Origin: Phycisphaeraceae bacterium
Lineage (GTDB): Bacteria > Planctomycetota > Phycisphaerae > Phycisphaerales > UBA1924
DNA: 64,000 nt
Assembly (NCBI GenBank): GCA_007693965.1
Contig: RECQ01000033.1
Coordinates: forward strand, 1 to 64,000
Direction of reading: 5' to 3'
The notes under the pieces: generated by a model
Database searches by the model: none
What the model saw: the letters and a program-made list of their open reading frames with translations, nothing else
What the model was told of the DNA's origin: nothing
Made by a program: the position numbers and the translations under genes
Shown: piece after piece, positions 1 through 10,526 of the stretch
Position numbering within the stretch: position 1 is the first letter of the stretch
How the letters are laid out: the number at the start of each line of letters is the position of its first letter

Positions 1-1
1 G

Positions 2-48
2 CTGCCCGGGATCGCCTCCTCGCTTCGCTCGTCGGCGATCCCGGGCAG
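2..48. repeat. Perfect 15-bp inverted repeat (hairpin)
   Basis: Arms CTGCCCGGGATCGCC (2-16) and its exact complement (34-48) enclose a 17-base loop. It lies 124 bases beyond the trpE stop codon. No T-run follows on either strand, so it is either a weak terminator-like hairpin or a dispersed palindrome. The next 120 bases hold a CACAGAGGCGCAGAGGGG stretch (93-110), a repeat type seen again near 15.9 and 16.2 kb. Confidence 0.6.
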
Positions 49-171
49 TGTTCCGAATCAAACAAATTGGACTATGGTGAGAACATACAAGGCACAGAGG
101 CGCAGAGGGGAATCAGGAGCTTGCTGAGTATGTGTTTGCGCGGTGATGCGGCGCTGCGGCGCAGGCGATGG

Positions 172-1812
172 TCAGCGGCCGTGCGCGAACGCCCGCTCCG
201 CCAAGTCGATCGCCGCCGCCAGGGCCGCCGCCTTGTTCACCGTCTCCTGAAACTCGGCCTCGGGTTGTGAATCCGCCACGATGCCGCCGGCCGCCTGGAT
301 GTGATAGGTCCATGCGCCGCCTGCGTGCAGCGCGGTGGGGACCACCATCGTGCGCAGGGCCAGGGCGATGTCCATGTCGCCGTCGGGCGAGACGTAGCCC
401 ATGCCGCCGCCGTAGGGGCCGCGGCGGACGGGCTCGAGCTCGTCGATGATCTGCATGGCGCGGATCTTGGGGGCGCCCGAGATCGTGCCGACGGGCAGGG
501 CGGCTCGCAGGGCGTCCCAGCAGTCGAACTCTTCGCGCAGCAGGCCCGTCACCGTCGAGCTGATGTGCATGACGTGGCTGTAGCGCTCGATCTCCATCAC
601 CGCGGGCAGCTCGATCGTGCCCGCCTCGCACACCTTGCCCACATCGTTGCGGCCCAGATCCACAAGCATGATGTGCTCGGCCCGCTCTTTTTCATCGGCG
701 AGCAGCTCGCTGGCGAGGGCGGCGTCTTCCTCGGGCGTCCCGCCGCGCTTGCGCGTGCCGGCGAGGGGGCGGTTGGTGACGACGCTGCGGCCTGTGCGCG
801 CATCGCGGCGCACGCGGCACAGGATCTCCGGGCTTGACGCGACCAGGATGCAACCCGCCGCCTGCATGTAGACCATATAGGGGCTGGGGTTCACAGCGCG
901 GAGGGCGCGGTAGACATCGAATGGGTCGGCGGGGCTCTGGCGCTCGAAGCGCTGGCCCAGCACCACCTGGAAGATGTCGCCGGCGCGGATGTATTCCTTC
1001 GCCCGCTCCAGCATGGCGGCGTGCTCGGCCCGCGTGAGGTTCGAGGTGATGCGCTCCATCGGCGCCGGCGCATCGGGTGCGACGCGATCGACCCTGCCCA
1101 GCGGCAGCGGCTTGCTATGCGTCTGGATCATCGTCGCGAAGTCTTCGAGATCGGCGACGGCCTCGTCGTACTGCGCGCCGGGATCGGCGTCCGCCCCGAT
1201 GCGCACCAGCCGCACCAGGTGCACGAGCTTGTCGACGTGGTCGAAGATGGCGATGCGGTCGTAGAAGCCGAAGTGCAGATCGGGCAGATCGCGGTCGTCC
1301 GGCGGCGCCTTGGCGGGGTCGAGCTTGTCGGGCTCGGCGTAGCGGACGGTGTCGTAGGCGGCGTAGCCGAACCAGCCGCCGAGCACGCACTCGGGCAGAA
1401 GCGAGCGCCCGCCGCTGGAGGCGCCGGGGGGCGTGGGCGGACGCACGAAACGCGCCGGCGCTGGCTCAGTGCGCAGCACGGACATCGGATCGTCGGCCTC
1501 GATGGCGCGCTTCGAGCCCGCGCGATGGTCGGTGATGACGACGTTCCGCCCCCGCGCCACCACCTCCAGCCGCGGCCGGGCGCCGAGGATCGAGTGGCGC
1601 CCCTGCCGGTCGCCCCCCTCGACGGACTCGAGCAGGAACGACGGCGCGGTGCGCTCATCGGGCGCGACAAGCCGCCGGTAGGCCAGCACGGGCGTGAGCT
1701 GGTCGCTGAGAAGGCGCAGGCCGATGGGGACGAGCAGGCCGCGATCGTCTGCAGCAGCGCGGCGCTGGGCCGTCACAAATTCGACGAACTCGTCCCGTGT
1801 GAGCGTGGGCAT
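172..1812 (-). CDS. trpE: Anthranilate synthase component I (TrpE)
   Basis: This enzyme converts chorismate and ammonia (delivered by TrpG) to anthranilate, the first step of tryptophan synthesis, in the cytoplasm. The 546-residue product has the N-terminal allosteric region with the LLES tryptophan-binding motif (SFLLESVEGG). The C-terminal chorismate-binding half carries RPLAGTRKRG, DLGRNDVGK, GTISGAPKIRAM and GGIVADS. Length fits the family (about 500 residues) and the start is ATG. LLES separates TrpE from PabB and isochorismate synthases with good confidence. No trpG or other trp gene is visible; the gene reads toward the left window edge, so a downstream partner could lie outside. Confidence 0.96.
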   Translation of the reverse strand: MPTLTRDEFVEFVTAQRRAAADDRGLLVPIGLRLLSDQLTPVLAYRRLVAPDERTAPSFLLESVEGGDRQGRHSILGARPRLEVVARGRNVVITDHRAGSKRAIEADDPMSVLRTEPAPARFVRPPTPPGASSGGRSLLPECVLGGWFGYAAYDTVRYAEPDKLDPAKAPPDDRDLPDLHFGFYDRIAIFDHVDKLVHLVRLVRIGADADPGAQYDEAVADLEDFATMIQTHSKPLPLGRVDRVAPDAPAPMERITSNLTRAEHAAMLERAKEYIRAGDIFQVVLGQRFERQSPADPFDVYRALRAVNPSPYMVYMQAAGCILVASSPEILCRVRRDARTGRSVVTNRPLAGTRKRGGTPEEDAALASELLADEKERAEHIMLVDLGRNDVGKVCEAGTIELPAVMEIERYSHVMHISSTVTGLLREEFDCWDALRAALPVGTISGAPKIRAMQIIDELEPVRRGPYGGGMGYVSPDGDMDIALALRTMVVPTALHAGGAWTYHIQAAGGIVADSQPEAEFQETVNKAAALAAAIDLAERAFAHGR

Positions 1813-1837
1813 GGCGTACGGAGTCTAATGGAAGAAA

Positions 1838-1891
1838 GGCATCAGGCATCGGGCATCAGGCATCAGTCCCCCCATTGCCCATTGCCCACTG
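1838..1891. repeat. Short-period intergenic repeat (GGCATCAG / CCATTGCC)
   Basis: Four consecutive heptamers of the GGCATCA/GGCATCG type (1838-1866) are followed by repeated CATTGCC units (about 1871-1890), between trpE and exbD. A matching GGCATCAGGCATCAGG stretch occurs at 29803-29835. These look like dispersed non-coding simple repeats. Confidence 0.6.
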
Positions 1892-1910
1892 CCTCCGATA
1901 CCCTTCCCCC

Positions 1911-2327
1911 ATGTTCCGGGCCAGGCGCACCATGCACGAGCCGCGGCTGGAGATGCTGCCGCTCATCGACGTCATCTTCCTGCTGCTCACGTTCTTCATC
2001 TTTGCGATGGTGCTGATGGTGCGCGCCGACCTGCTCGATGTGCAGATGCCCCGCTTCGAGGCCGGACGCGCCGCCGAGCGCACGCCCGCCATCACCATCG
2101 CCCTCAACGCCCGCGGCGAGGTCTTCGTCGACGGTGAGCCCATCGCCATGCAGAACGTCCCGACGCGCGTGCTCGAGCTGCGCGAGCGCACGCCGGGCGC
2201 CACCGTTTTTCTCGCCGCCGATCAGTCGGGGCGCAGCGGCGACCTGCTCACGCTCGTCGACCGACTGGTCGAGGCGGGCATCGGCGACTTCAGCCTGATG
2301 GGATCGCCGGGCGCCGATCAGCCCTGA
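1911..2327 (+). CDS. exbD: ExbD/TolR-family biopolymer transport protein
   Basis: Members of this family form, with ExbB/TolQ, the inner-membrane proton channel that energises TonB or Tol systems. The 138-residue product has a short basic cytoplasmic N-terminus, one membrane segment at about residues 14-38 containing the conserved aspartate (LPLIDVIFLLLTFF), and a periplasmic domain of about 95 residues. The start at 1911 gives the usual short N-terminus; the frame is open further upstream but runs through repeat sequence. No exbB is visible. A TonB-like gene lies at 3572 on the same strand beyond an opposite-strand gene. The last 10 bases overlap the convergent thioredoxin-like gene. Confidence 0.88.
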   Translation: MFRARRTMHEPRLEMLPLIDVIFLLLTFFIFAMVLMVRADLLDVQMPRFEAGRAAERTPAITIALNARGEVFVDGEPIAMQNVPTRVLELRERTPGATVFLAADQSGRSGDLLTLVDRLVEAGIGDFSLMGSPGADQP

Positions 2328-3367
2328 TCGGCCGCCTCATACTTCTCCAGGCGCTCGGTGAACTCGCCGCGCAACTGCTCATGCTCCAGCAGCTCCAGGG
2401 CGCGGCGCTGCAGCGTCACCGCCTTGTCGGCGCGGCCTTCGACGAAGGAGAGCGCGGCCATCGTGTCGAGGATGTTCGCATCTTCACCGTCGGTCAGCTT
2501 GACCGCCCGGTCCATGACAAGACGTGCCAAGGCGTAATCGGGGTTTTCGATGGGCGCATCGATGATGAACCACGCGAGCTGGTGCAGCGCTTCGAGGTTG
2601 TTCTGCAGTGGGCCAGCGAGAGCCTTGCGTCCGTACGCCGCCGCATCGTCTTCACGCTGCAGACGCACGTGCAGCACCTGGTACTTCATCACCGCGTAGC
2701 CGCCGAAGACTTCGTGATCCATCTCGATCACCTCGTCGACGATCTCGAACGCATCGTCCCACATGCCCAGGGCCGCCAGCTCGTTGGCGCGGCTGAGCTT
2801 GGCGTCCGCCTCGCGCATCAGCTTGGACTTCCGCCTCGCCAGCTCCATGTCGAACGATCCATCGATCACACTCTCCAGCACCGGGTCCATCTCGGAAGGA
2901 TGCCCCAGCCACGCCAGCCGGCCCTCGCGGTCGACGATCATCACCGTGGGGATGCCCTGCTGGTTCGTCGCGTTCATGTAGGCTTCGGCCGCAGCGCCGT
3001 TGATGTCCTCGGCGATGTAATAATCCATCCCGTCGCCGCGCCCCTTCACGAACTCATCCGTCGGCGCCATGCCGGGGCGGGGCCAGATCGCCAGGCCCAC
3101 GACCTTCACGCCGTCCTCGCGATGGCGCTGCGCAATGCTGTTCAGGTGCGGGATGCTGGCGATGCACGGCGAGCACCACGTGGCCCAGAAATCGAGCACG
3201 TAGATGTTGCCCTCCTCGAACTCGTCGATCGGGTCGCCCTTCAGCCACGTCACCTTGCCCTGCAGCGCCGGCGCCGGATCGCCGAGGATCAGGCCCTCGG
3301 CCCACGCGCCGGCGGCGAACATGAGGGTCGCGAAAACCGCAATCGTGCGATGAATCATCAGACTCAT
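2318..3367 (-). CDS. Secreted TlpA/ResA-like thioredoxin-fold protein with helical C-terminal region
   Basis: The 349-residue protein starts with a signal peptide ending near AWAEG, then a thioredoxin-like domain with the redox motif WATWCSPC at about residue 65 and a conserved LDFWATWC context. It probably reduces or exchanges disulfides outside the cytoplasmic membrane. Residues from about 185 onward are alpha-helical and TPR-like (ELAALGMWDDAFEIVDEV, a typical repeat rhythm), as in many planctomycete redoxin/TPR fusions. The ATG at 3367 follows an AGGAAGGA Shine-Dalgarno sequence, so it is preferred over an upstream GTG at 3388. Specific substrate unknown. Confidence 0.87.
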   Translation of the reverse strand: MSLMIHRTIAVFATLMFAAGAWAEGLILGDPAPALQGKVTWLKGDPIDEFEEGNIYVLDFWATWCSPCIASIPHLNSIAQRHREDGVKVVGLAIWPRPGMAPTDEFVKGRGDGMDYYIAEDINGAAAEAYMNATNQQGIPTVMIVDREGRLAWLGHPSEMDPVLESVIDGSFDMELARRKSKLMREADAKLSRANELAALGMWDDAFEIVDEVIEMDHEVFGGYAVMKYQVLHVRLQREDDAAAYGRKALAGPLQNNLEALHQLAWFIIDAPIENPDYALARLVMDRAVKLTDGEDANILDTMAALSFVEGRADKAVTLQRRALELLEHEQLRGEFTERLEKYEAADQG

Positions 3368-3571
3368 TTCCTTCCTGCTGACTGACACCCAGCCCGGGAC
3401 TCAACCGCCCGGACCATCTCGGCGGACGTCTGCAAACGCCCGCAGCGGCCGCGAAACGCACTTCCGGAGCGCACGCCCCGTGCCTCGCGGCATCCCTTAT
3501 ACCCTTCTAACGCTCGCCGGCGCCGTCCTGTTCCCCTGCGTTTTCCCCGAGATCACGCGTACCATCTCACC

Positions 3572-4582
3572 ATGACCGCCGCCGCGGACACACGCGCACG
3601 CCCGCTGGCCATCTGTTTCGCCCTCAGCCTCGCCGCCCACGTTCTCGTGGCCGCGGCGGTGGCAGGCTGGACACAGCGCACCCCCGACCCCCCCACCTAC
3701 GACCCCGAATCCACGCCCCCATCCGCCGACGAGGTCGTCCTCGGAATCGAGCGGTCCAAGGCCGCCACCATCACCTGGCTCGGCGACCGCGAGGAGCGCG
3801 ACCACCAGGCCCGCCAGTCGGAGGTGGACCAGGCCGCCCTCAGGATCGACCCCGGCGCCTCCGCCGCGGCGCCGCAGGCCCCGGAAGTCCCCGAGCTCAC
3901 CGAGGATCCCGCCCTTGAGCCCGCCCCGGCCGAGCCGGACCCGATCATCCCGGAGACCGAATCCCCCGACCGACCGCCGCCGCCCACATCAATCCCGCTC
4001 GACATCCCCGAGTCGCCGGCCCCGGACGCCCCCGCCGCGGCGCCCGTCGAGGCCCCGCCCGCCGAACGCGTCGAGCCGACGCCCGAGCCGGTCGAGCCGC
4101 CCCGCGAGCGGCCTGCCGAATCGCAGCAGGAGGCGCCCGCGGAAACGCCGAGCACCCCCCCGCCGCAGTCCGTCCCCTCCGACGCCCCCGCCTCCTCCGG
4201 CGAGGGCGCCGACGCCGGTGAGGACTCCGACCGCGAGTCGGACGCCTTCTCCCGCCAGCGCCCCATCCGCGTCACCCCCGGGCGCCCCGTCGCCGCGGAG
4301 GGGCTGACGATCCAGACCATCCGCCCGCGCTGGACCCACTTCACGCTGCTCACCTCGGCGCCGCGGGACCCCCTCGCCGTCATCGACTTCCGGCGCGACG
4401 GACGCGTCCACCGGGCCCGACTCGAGGAGTCCTCCGGCAACCAATCCGTCGACCGCCCCCTGCTCGACGCCATCTACAACTGGACCGCCCGCGGCGAGGC
4501 GCTCGACGACCTCCCCGACGCCGACCCCGACGCCGAGCACCCCCCCACACTCCGCCTCTACATGCGGATCTGGCTGCGCTGA
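3572..4582 (+). CDS. TonB-like proline-rich energy-transducing protein
   Basis: The 336-residue product has a short N-terminus, one membrane segment at about residues 11-31 ([20 protein letters not shown]), and then about 150 residues of Pro/Ala/Glu-rich spacer. A small C-terminal domain of about 90 residues contains [20 protein letters not shown], which resembles the TonB C-terminal fold. TonB spans the periplasm and couples the ExbB/ExbD motor to outer-membrane receptors. The nearby exbD supports the call. The spacer is exceptionally long and proline-rich. Sequence divergence at the C-terminus keeps the call at family level. Confidence 0.72.
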   Translation: MTAAADTRARPLAICFALSLAAHVLVAAAVAGWTQRTPDPPTYDPESTPPSADEVVLGIERSKAATITWLGDREERDHQARQSEVDQAALRIDPGASAAAPQAPEVPELTEDPALEPAPAEPDPIIPETESPDRPPPPTSIPLDIPESPAPDAPAAAPVEAPPAERVEPTPEPVEPPRERPAESQQEAPAETPSTPPPQSVPSDAPASSGEGADAGEDSDRESDAFSRQRPIRVTPGRPVAAEGLTIQTIRPRWTHFTLLTSAPRDPLAVIDFRRDGRVHRARLEESSGNQSVDRPLLDAIYNWTARGEALDDLPDADPDAEHPPTLRLYMRIWLR

Positions 4583-4764
4583 ACCACCGCCGTGCCGCCC
4601 GAAAACCCCCGATCCGCAGCGGCGGTCTGATATCCTGTCCCCTTCAACCCGAAACATCGCGCCGCCACGCGGCCGCACGCGCGGATGCCCAACGGCGCCG
4701 CGCGATTCATCGTCAACACCACACACACCCCACACGATCCGAAACCCCGAGAGCGAGCCAAGCC

Positions 4765-5994
<1,230 letters not shown>

Positions 5995-6184
5995 GGGGGG
6001 CCCAACACGAAATGACGGAGGGGTGCCACGCCGACACTGCATACTGAGCGAGGCCACCCATCACACCTACATCTAATTCGCAAGAAATCGATCCACATCT
6101 GGCACCATTGAGCAACCCACTATTCCGCACCTCGCCTCAGCCAGCTAATCCAAGGATCGCCCCCAACCGAAACAGACAACGGTA

Positions 6185-7975
6185 TTAATACCCAACAAAC
6201 CCTGCCATGCCAAACCAAAGCACTGCACGAATAGAACTACGATGACGATAAAACTCCACCCGATCTTGCCTCATAGATTCTGCAATAAACGCAACCACTT
6301 CTTGCTCTGTTGCGCCTGATTTTTTATTAAGAAATGACCTAGCCCGATCTTCTATCTGCCATACCGGATGCGCAGCCCTCATGAATTTCTGCGTATCGGC
6401 GGCTTGAAACCAAAGATGACCCGACCCTGGCTCATTATTAGGATAAAATCTAGGCATATCAATCAGAAAAGGATCAAGGGTTGCCGCCGCATCTTGAAAA
6501 TATAGATTTACGGCTAGATTGTCTCGCATCGAGTCAAGAAAACGAGTGGGAGCCACACTGGTAAGCTCTCGAAGAGCTTCATTTCTTTGACGTTCTCTTG
6601 CGGTCTCGGCAACTGCGTCAGTTATCACAATGCCAGTGGGACCATAGGAATCAGGGAACTCTGGAGCAGTAATAGTCAGCTCTCTAGAACCAAATCTATT
6701 GGCTCTTTCAATAGCTAACCTTTCTCTACGGAGGAGGGATTCTCTTATTGAAGGAGATGACGCAGGAAATTCGGATAACAGTTTGGGATGTTGACCATTT
6801 CTTTCACGCGCCCGCCCTGCCAACTCACCATAAATCTGCGTCGCTCCTGCCTCATAGCTATGCGTGGCGTCGACGGCAGACTGATCCCTGCTTAGACCCA
6901 TGTCTGCCGCCATGCGATATGACTTGTCCACCATCTGAGGAGGCATACGTGTACGTAAACGATTTTTCGCGCTTCCTGCTCGCTCAAGCCCTTGCGAAGC
7001 AGCAAGTATATACCACATGAGCGATTCCACATCATCCTGCGGCACACCAATACCCAGTTCGTACATTGTGCCGAGGTTAAACTGAGCTTGACCGAGTCCC
7101 TGCTCCGCAGCTTTTCGCCACCAATTCGCGGCCAATTCGTGATCCCGCTCTACGCCTCGGCCATGACCGTACAACAGACCAAGATTATATTGAGCTAACG
7201 CAAATTCTTGATCAGCAGCTTTGCGCCACCAGCTTCCAGCTTCTGAGTAGTTTTGCCGCACGCCATTCCCTCTCTCATAAGCAACACCGAGATTGAATTG
7301 GGCCTCTGCAATACCTTGCTCCGCAGCCTTACGCCACCAATTCATAGCTTTCTCGTAATCTTGAGACACGCCTCGCCCATCGCCATACAAAGATCCCAGC
7401 ATATGCTGCGCCTCCGCAAACCCACTTTCAGCAGCCTTGCGATACCGCTTGGCGGCTTCGACATGGTTTTGCGGCAGCCCCTCCCCTTTGTCGTACATCA
7501 AACCGATGTTCAAGTTCGCCCCGGGATGCCCTTGCTCAGCAGCTCTACGAAACCACTCTAATGCCTTACCGAGGTCTTTCGGCACGCCATAGCCATTGAT
7601 GTAGAGATAGCCGATACCGAATTGACTCTCCACTTCACCCTGCGCAGCGGCAATCTCCCACCATTTGAAGGCGGCGCCATAGTCGATCTCTACAACGACA
7701 CCTTCTGCATAGTGTGTACCCAGCAAACTTTGGGCTTCTGCCTGCCCTTGATGCGCCGCCATTCGCAGCCACTTGACAGACTCCACGTAGTCCTGTCCTA
7801 CACCTTCACCTTCTGCATACATGATCGCGAGTGCGAGTTGCGCCTCCGGATCACCACCTTCTGCCGACAATTGCAATGCCGACACTGAATCACCGTCTGA
7901 TTGCAGTGATGCAGTGGCCACGCTTGCACACACTACGGCCACAGTGAGACAATACAAATTGCTTATCCTTCCCAC
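6185..7975 (-). CDS. Secreted Sel1-repeat protein with a novel C-terminal region
   Basis: After a signal peptide (VAVVCASVATAS) the protein has eight consecutive 36-residue Sel1-like repeats at about residues 30-320 (consensus WRKAAEQGxAEAQFNLG with YxxGxGV in the second half). These form a solenoid for protein-protein contacts. The remaining 270 residues are unrecognised, rich in Arg and Glu, ending in a short hydrophobic stretch (AVLWFGMAGFVGY). The GTG at 7975 lies about 6 bases after GGGAGGA and is preferred to the GTG at 7981. Base composition and codon use (AGA, ATA, TTA) are clearly AT-richer than the neighbours, which suggests transfer. Confidence 0.82.
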   Translation of the reverse strand: MGRISNLYCLTVAVVCASVATASLQSDGDSVSALQLSAEGGDPEAQLALAIMYAEGEGVGQDYVESVKWLRMAAHQGQAEAQSLLGTHYAEGVVVEIDYGAAFKWWEIAAAQGEVESQFGIGYLYINGYGVPKDLGKALEWFRRAAEQGHPGANLNIGLMYDKGEGLPQNHVEAAKRYRKAAESGFAEAQHMLGSLYGDGRGVSQDYEKAMNWWRKAAEQGIAEAQFNLGVAYERGNGVRQNYSEAGSWWRKAADQEFALAQYNLGLLYGHGRGVERDHELAANWWRKAAEQGLGQAQFNLGTMYELGIGVPQDDVESLMWYILAASQGLERAGSAKNRLRTRMPPQMVDKSYRMAADMGLSRDQSAVDATHSYEAGATQIYGELAGRARERNGQHPKLLSEFPASSPSIRESLLRRERLAIERANRFGSRELTITAPEFPDSYGPTGIVITDAVAETARERQRNEALRELTSVAPTRFLDSMRDNLAVNLYFQDAAATLDPFLIDMPRFYPNNEPGSGHLWFQAADTQKFMRAAHPVWQIEDRARSFLNKKSGATEQEVVAFIAESMRQDRVEFYRHRSSIRAVLWFGMAGFVGY

Positions 7976-8198
7976 ATTCACTCCTCCCTTGGGTGACCAA
8001 TCGCCTCAATCCGACTACGCTGTTGCAGCCAGCATTCTATAATGGAGATTGGCCCTACAGCAAGCGTGTTTGACGAGTGAGATGGATGGTGTGTAACCCT
8101 CCCAATCTCCACGCCCAGCGTGGCTTGGCAGTTCGGGATTGCAAAGCATGGTGGCGATCAACGCCTCCAGACTCGACCCTTCAAGAGAGGCGAGCAAG

Positions 8199-8501
8199 AT
8201 GGATATCTACACCTTTATTGCCAAACTCATTGACCCGGCGTCACTGATCATCGCCACATGTGTAATGCTTTTATGGCACAGCAAGTGGATGATACCGGTG
8301 GCAGGCTTGGTCACTGCCATCGCAATAGAAATTTTGCTCGCCGCAGTGCAGACGCTGCCACGTGACATGAGCGACACCTTATTCCCGGGATTCCTGGCGT
8401 CATCGATTCACGCTGCATTGTTTTTTCACATACGATCGGCCATTCGAAAGCGGAGGTCGAAGAAGACAAAGATCGCCAGCGCTGGATCTGAAAATGTTTG
8501 A
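8199..8501 (+). CDS. Small membrane protein, function unknown
   Basis: The 100-residue product has about three hydrophobic segments (LIIATCVMLLWHS, MIPVAGLVTAIAIEILLA, and FLASSIHAALFFHI) and a basic Lys/Arg-rich C-terminus (IRKRRSKKTK). I do not recognise a family. The ATG at 8199 follows AGAGAGGCGAG. It shares the AT-richer composition of the Sel1 gene with which it is divergently arranged, so both may belong to one acquired segment. Confidence 0.6.
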   Translation: MDIYTFIAKLIDPASLIIATCVMLLWHSKWMIPVAGLVTAIAIEILLAAVQTLPRDMSDTLFPGFLASSIHAALFFHIRSAIRKRRSKKTKIASAGSENV

Positions 8502-8594
8502 CGATCTGGCGGGTGGCTCTGCCCAACCTGTGTCGTCGGTCGCCCCATCCAATCAAGAGCCAAGCGGCCACACCCCCCACCAGAGGAGCAGAGG

Positions 8595-9188
8595 ATGATG
8601 CGAAGCGTCTCTCAAACAGTGCGGCGGGCGGTGGGGATCGGCGCGGTCGGGGCGGGATTGCTCGGCGGCGGCTGCGCGGGGGTTCACGACCGCCGCGACC
8701 CCGTCGGCGAGACGTTCCCCACGGTCAGCGGCGTCGGCCTGGATGACCGGGCGTGGACGATTCCGGCCGACCTTGCGGGCGAGCCGGCCCTGCTGCTGAT
8801 CGGATATCGCCAGTCATCGCAGTTCGACATCGATCGATGGCTGCTGGGTCTGCATCAGGCGGAGATCGAGGTTCGCGCGCTCGAGCTTCCCACGATTCCC
8901 GGGTTCTTACCCCGCCTGTTCCGCCGCAGCATCGATTCGGGCATGCGCAGCGGCATCCCCGCGGAAGACTGGGGAGCGGTCGTGACGGTGTACCGCGACG
9001 GCGGGCAGATCGCATCGTTCACCGGCAATCGCAACGGGCTGCCGGCTCGCGTCCTCCTGCTCGACGGCGAGGGCGTGGTGCGCTATTTCCACGATGAGGG
9101 GTACAGCGTGGGGGCGCTGGAGCGGATGGCGAAGGCGCTGGATGCGGTGCGGGGTGAGGGTGGAGGGGAGCAGGCGGATCCCGGTTGA
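8595..9188 (+). CDS. Lipoprotein with thioredoxin-like fold lacking the CxxC motif
   Basis: The 197-residue product has a signal peptide with a lipobox (LLGGGC, cysteine near residue 28), so it is probably anchored to a membrane. The remainder starts like a redoxin (PVGETFPTVSGVGLDD) and continues with a strand LLLIGYRQSSQFDIDRWL, where a redoxin would carry its catalytic cysteines. Here the site reads SSQF. The C-terminal part (VLLLDGEGVVRYFHDEGY) fits the last strands of that fold. A role as an ATP10-like or structural thioredoxin relative is inferred, not proven. The GAGGAGCAGAGG before the ATG is a plausible ribosome-binding site. Confidence 0.65.
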   Translation: MMRSVSQTVRRAVGIGAVGAGLLGGGCAGVHDRRDPVGETFPTVSGVGLDDRAWTIPADLAGEPALLLIGYRQSSQFDIDRWLLGLHQAEIEVRALELPTIPGFLPRLFRRSIDSGMRSGIPAEDWGAVVTVYRDGGQIASFTGNRNGLPARVLLLDGEGVVRYFHDEGYSVGALERMAKALDAVRGEGGGEQADPG

Positions 9189-9190
9189 TT

Positions 9191-9783
9191 CGCGACGCGG
9201 TCGCAGACGGCGGCCGACGGACGGAGCGCAGGCTGTGGTGGAGGAATGTGGAATATGGAATATTGAATGTGTGAGGTAGCGATCGCCTCTGCACATTCCA
9301 CATTCCACATTCCTTGAACGGATGAATGAACGCGCCCTTTTCTCTCTCACCCCGAAGGGGTGAAAGGTTGTAGCCACGGGTGATGCGGAGTTCGTCGCGA
9401 TGCGGTCGAAGACCGCGGCAGACGGACGGAGCGCAACCCGTGGAAGAGTGCGCCCTTTTTTTCCTCACCCCGGAGGGGTGAAGGAGTTGTCGATCGACAG
9501 AAATTGAATTTCGTGATTCGCCGCCGCGCGAATGCGCTTCCTCCGCCCCATCCGGGGCGGTTGAGGTTTTGATCGACTCTGTTCCACGGGTTGCGCTCCG
9601 TCCGACTCGTCTCGGGCTGCGCCCTCGACTGCGTCGGACTGCGCTCCACCCGAGGCAACATTCCGGCGCTCCTTCGGAGCGGGGCGCTGCGCCCGGCGGG
9701 GGATTCCGAGTCGGGCGTGCGAACTGGCACAGCGCATGTCGTCAACATGTGTGGCCGATCGAAGGGTCGGGCGTCGGCGAGAG
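9191..9783. repeat. Non-coding repeat mosaic
   Basis: No gene is visible in this stretch, but it is full of repeats. A 40-bp unit occurs at 9191-9230 and 9396-9435 (36 of 40 identical). Its end (9423-9443) occurs again inverted at 9584-9604. An A/T-richer palindrome of ATTCCAC units pairs 9243-9271 with 9292-9313. Two copies of a block containing a CACCCCGRAGGGGTG palindrome lie at 9328-9371 and 9446-9490, and a shorter CGCCCCATCCGGGGCG-type palindrome lies near 9544-9560. Confidence 0.75.
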
Positions 9784-10365
9784 TCATGGCTCGGCCTGCC
9801 CCAGATGAAAATCGATCAGGGTGTTGGCCAAGCGGGCGCCCGTTTCGGCGGCTTTGCCTTTGCGGTCGATGACCTCGGTGACGATCGCGCCTTCGACAAT
9901 CAGGTTGAACTGTTGCGCGAATTCATATGGATTGGCGATTTTCGCCTCGTCGGCCAGTTCGGCGATCATGCCACGAATGGCGTCGACATTGGCCTTGGCC
10001 GCCTTGTGGGCCGGATCGAGCGGCGACGGGAACGCCGATGCGCAGTTGATGAACAGGCAGCCGTTGAAGTCATGCGTCCCGAACCACGTGTTGAGCACGT
10101 CGAAGATCGCTCTCAACCTGGCGACGGGGTCGTCGCCGCCGCGTTCGGTGATTTCATCGCGAAGGGTTTTTCGCCACCATGCATCGCGCTTCTCGACCAC
10201 CGCGAGAATGAGGCTGTCCTTGCTGGCAAAATGGTTGTAGAAGGTCGCCTTGACGACGCCCACTTCCTTGACGATGCGGTCGATGCCGACCGCTTCAAAC
10301 CCATGCTGATAAAAGAGATTGAGCGAGCAATCCAGTATCTGGTCGCGGGTTGTGTTCGGTGGCAT
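9784..10365 (-). CDS. TetR/AcrR-family transcriptional regulator
   Basis: The 193-residue protein has the N-terminal helix-turn-helix of the family at about residues 8-54 (LFYQHGFEAVGIDRIVKEVG followed by KATFYNHFASKDSLI), then an all-helical ligand-binding and dimer domain. It resembles the YxaF/LmrA-like branch, but the ligand is unknown. The upstream region to 10667 holds two matching inverted repeats (10504-10541), the likely operators, so autoregulation is expected. The divergent gene at 10668 could be another target. Confidence 0.92.
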   Translation of the reverse strand: MPPNTTRDQILDCSLNLFYQHGFEAVGIDRIVKEVGVVKATFYNHFASKDSLILAVVEKRDAWWRKTLRDEITERGGDDPVARLRAIFDVLNTWFGTHDFNGCLFINCASAFPSPLDPAHKAAKANVDAIRGMIAELADEAKIANPYEFAQQFNLIVEGAIVTEVIDRKGKAAETGARLANTLIDFHLGQAEP

Positions 10366-10503
10366 GGGATTCTCGCACTTTGGTGGCTTCGGCCAGCTCG
10401 TTTCGAGTCGCGAGCATCCGGTGGCGAAGGCGGTCCGGTATTCGAAATTCGCTGTGATGAATCGACACGCCGCACGTTTGTGCGTCCGGGGAGTCTAACG
10501 CGA

Positions 10504-10520
10504 TTGGACGCCCGGTCCAA
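10504..10520. promoter_or_regulatory. Putative TetR operator, site 1
   Basis: TTGGAC-GCCCG-GTCCAA is a perfect 6+6 inverted repeat in the divergent tetR/dockerin-protein intergenic region. Its core TGGAC-N5-GTCCA is repeated in site 2, with the two centres 22 bases apart, about two helical turns. The rest of the 302-base gap (10366-10667) shows nothing else recognisable. Confidence 0.7.
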
Positions 10521-10526
10521 ACATGG

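Noticed and set aside
3697-4473. A Ser/Gly-rich 258-codon frame on the minus strand
   Set aside because: Mirror of the proline-rich TonB-like spacer; no signal peptide or family.
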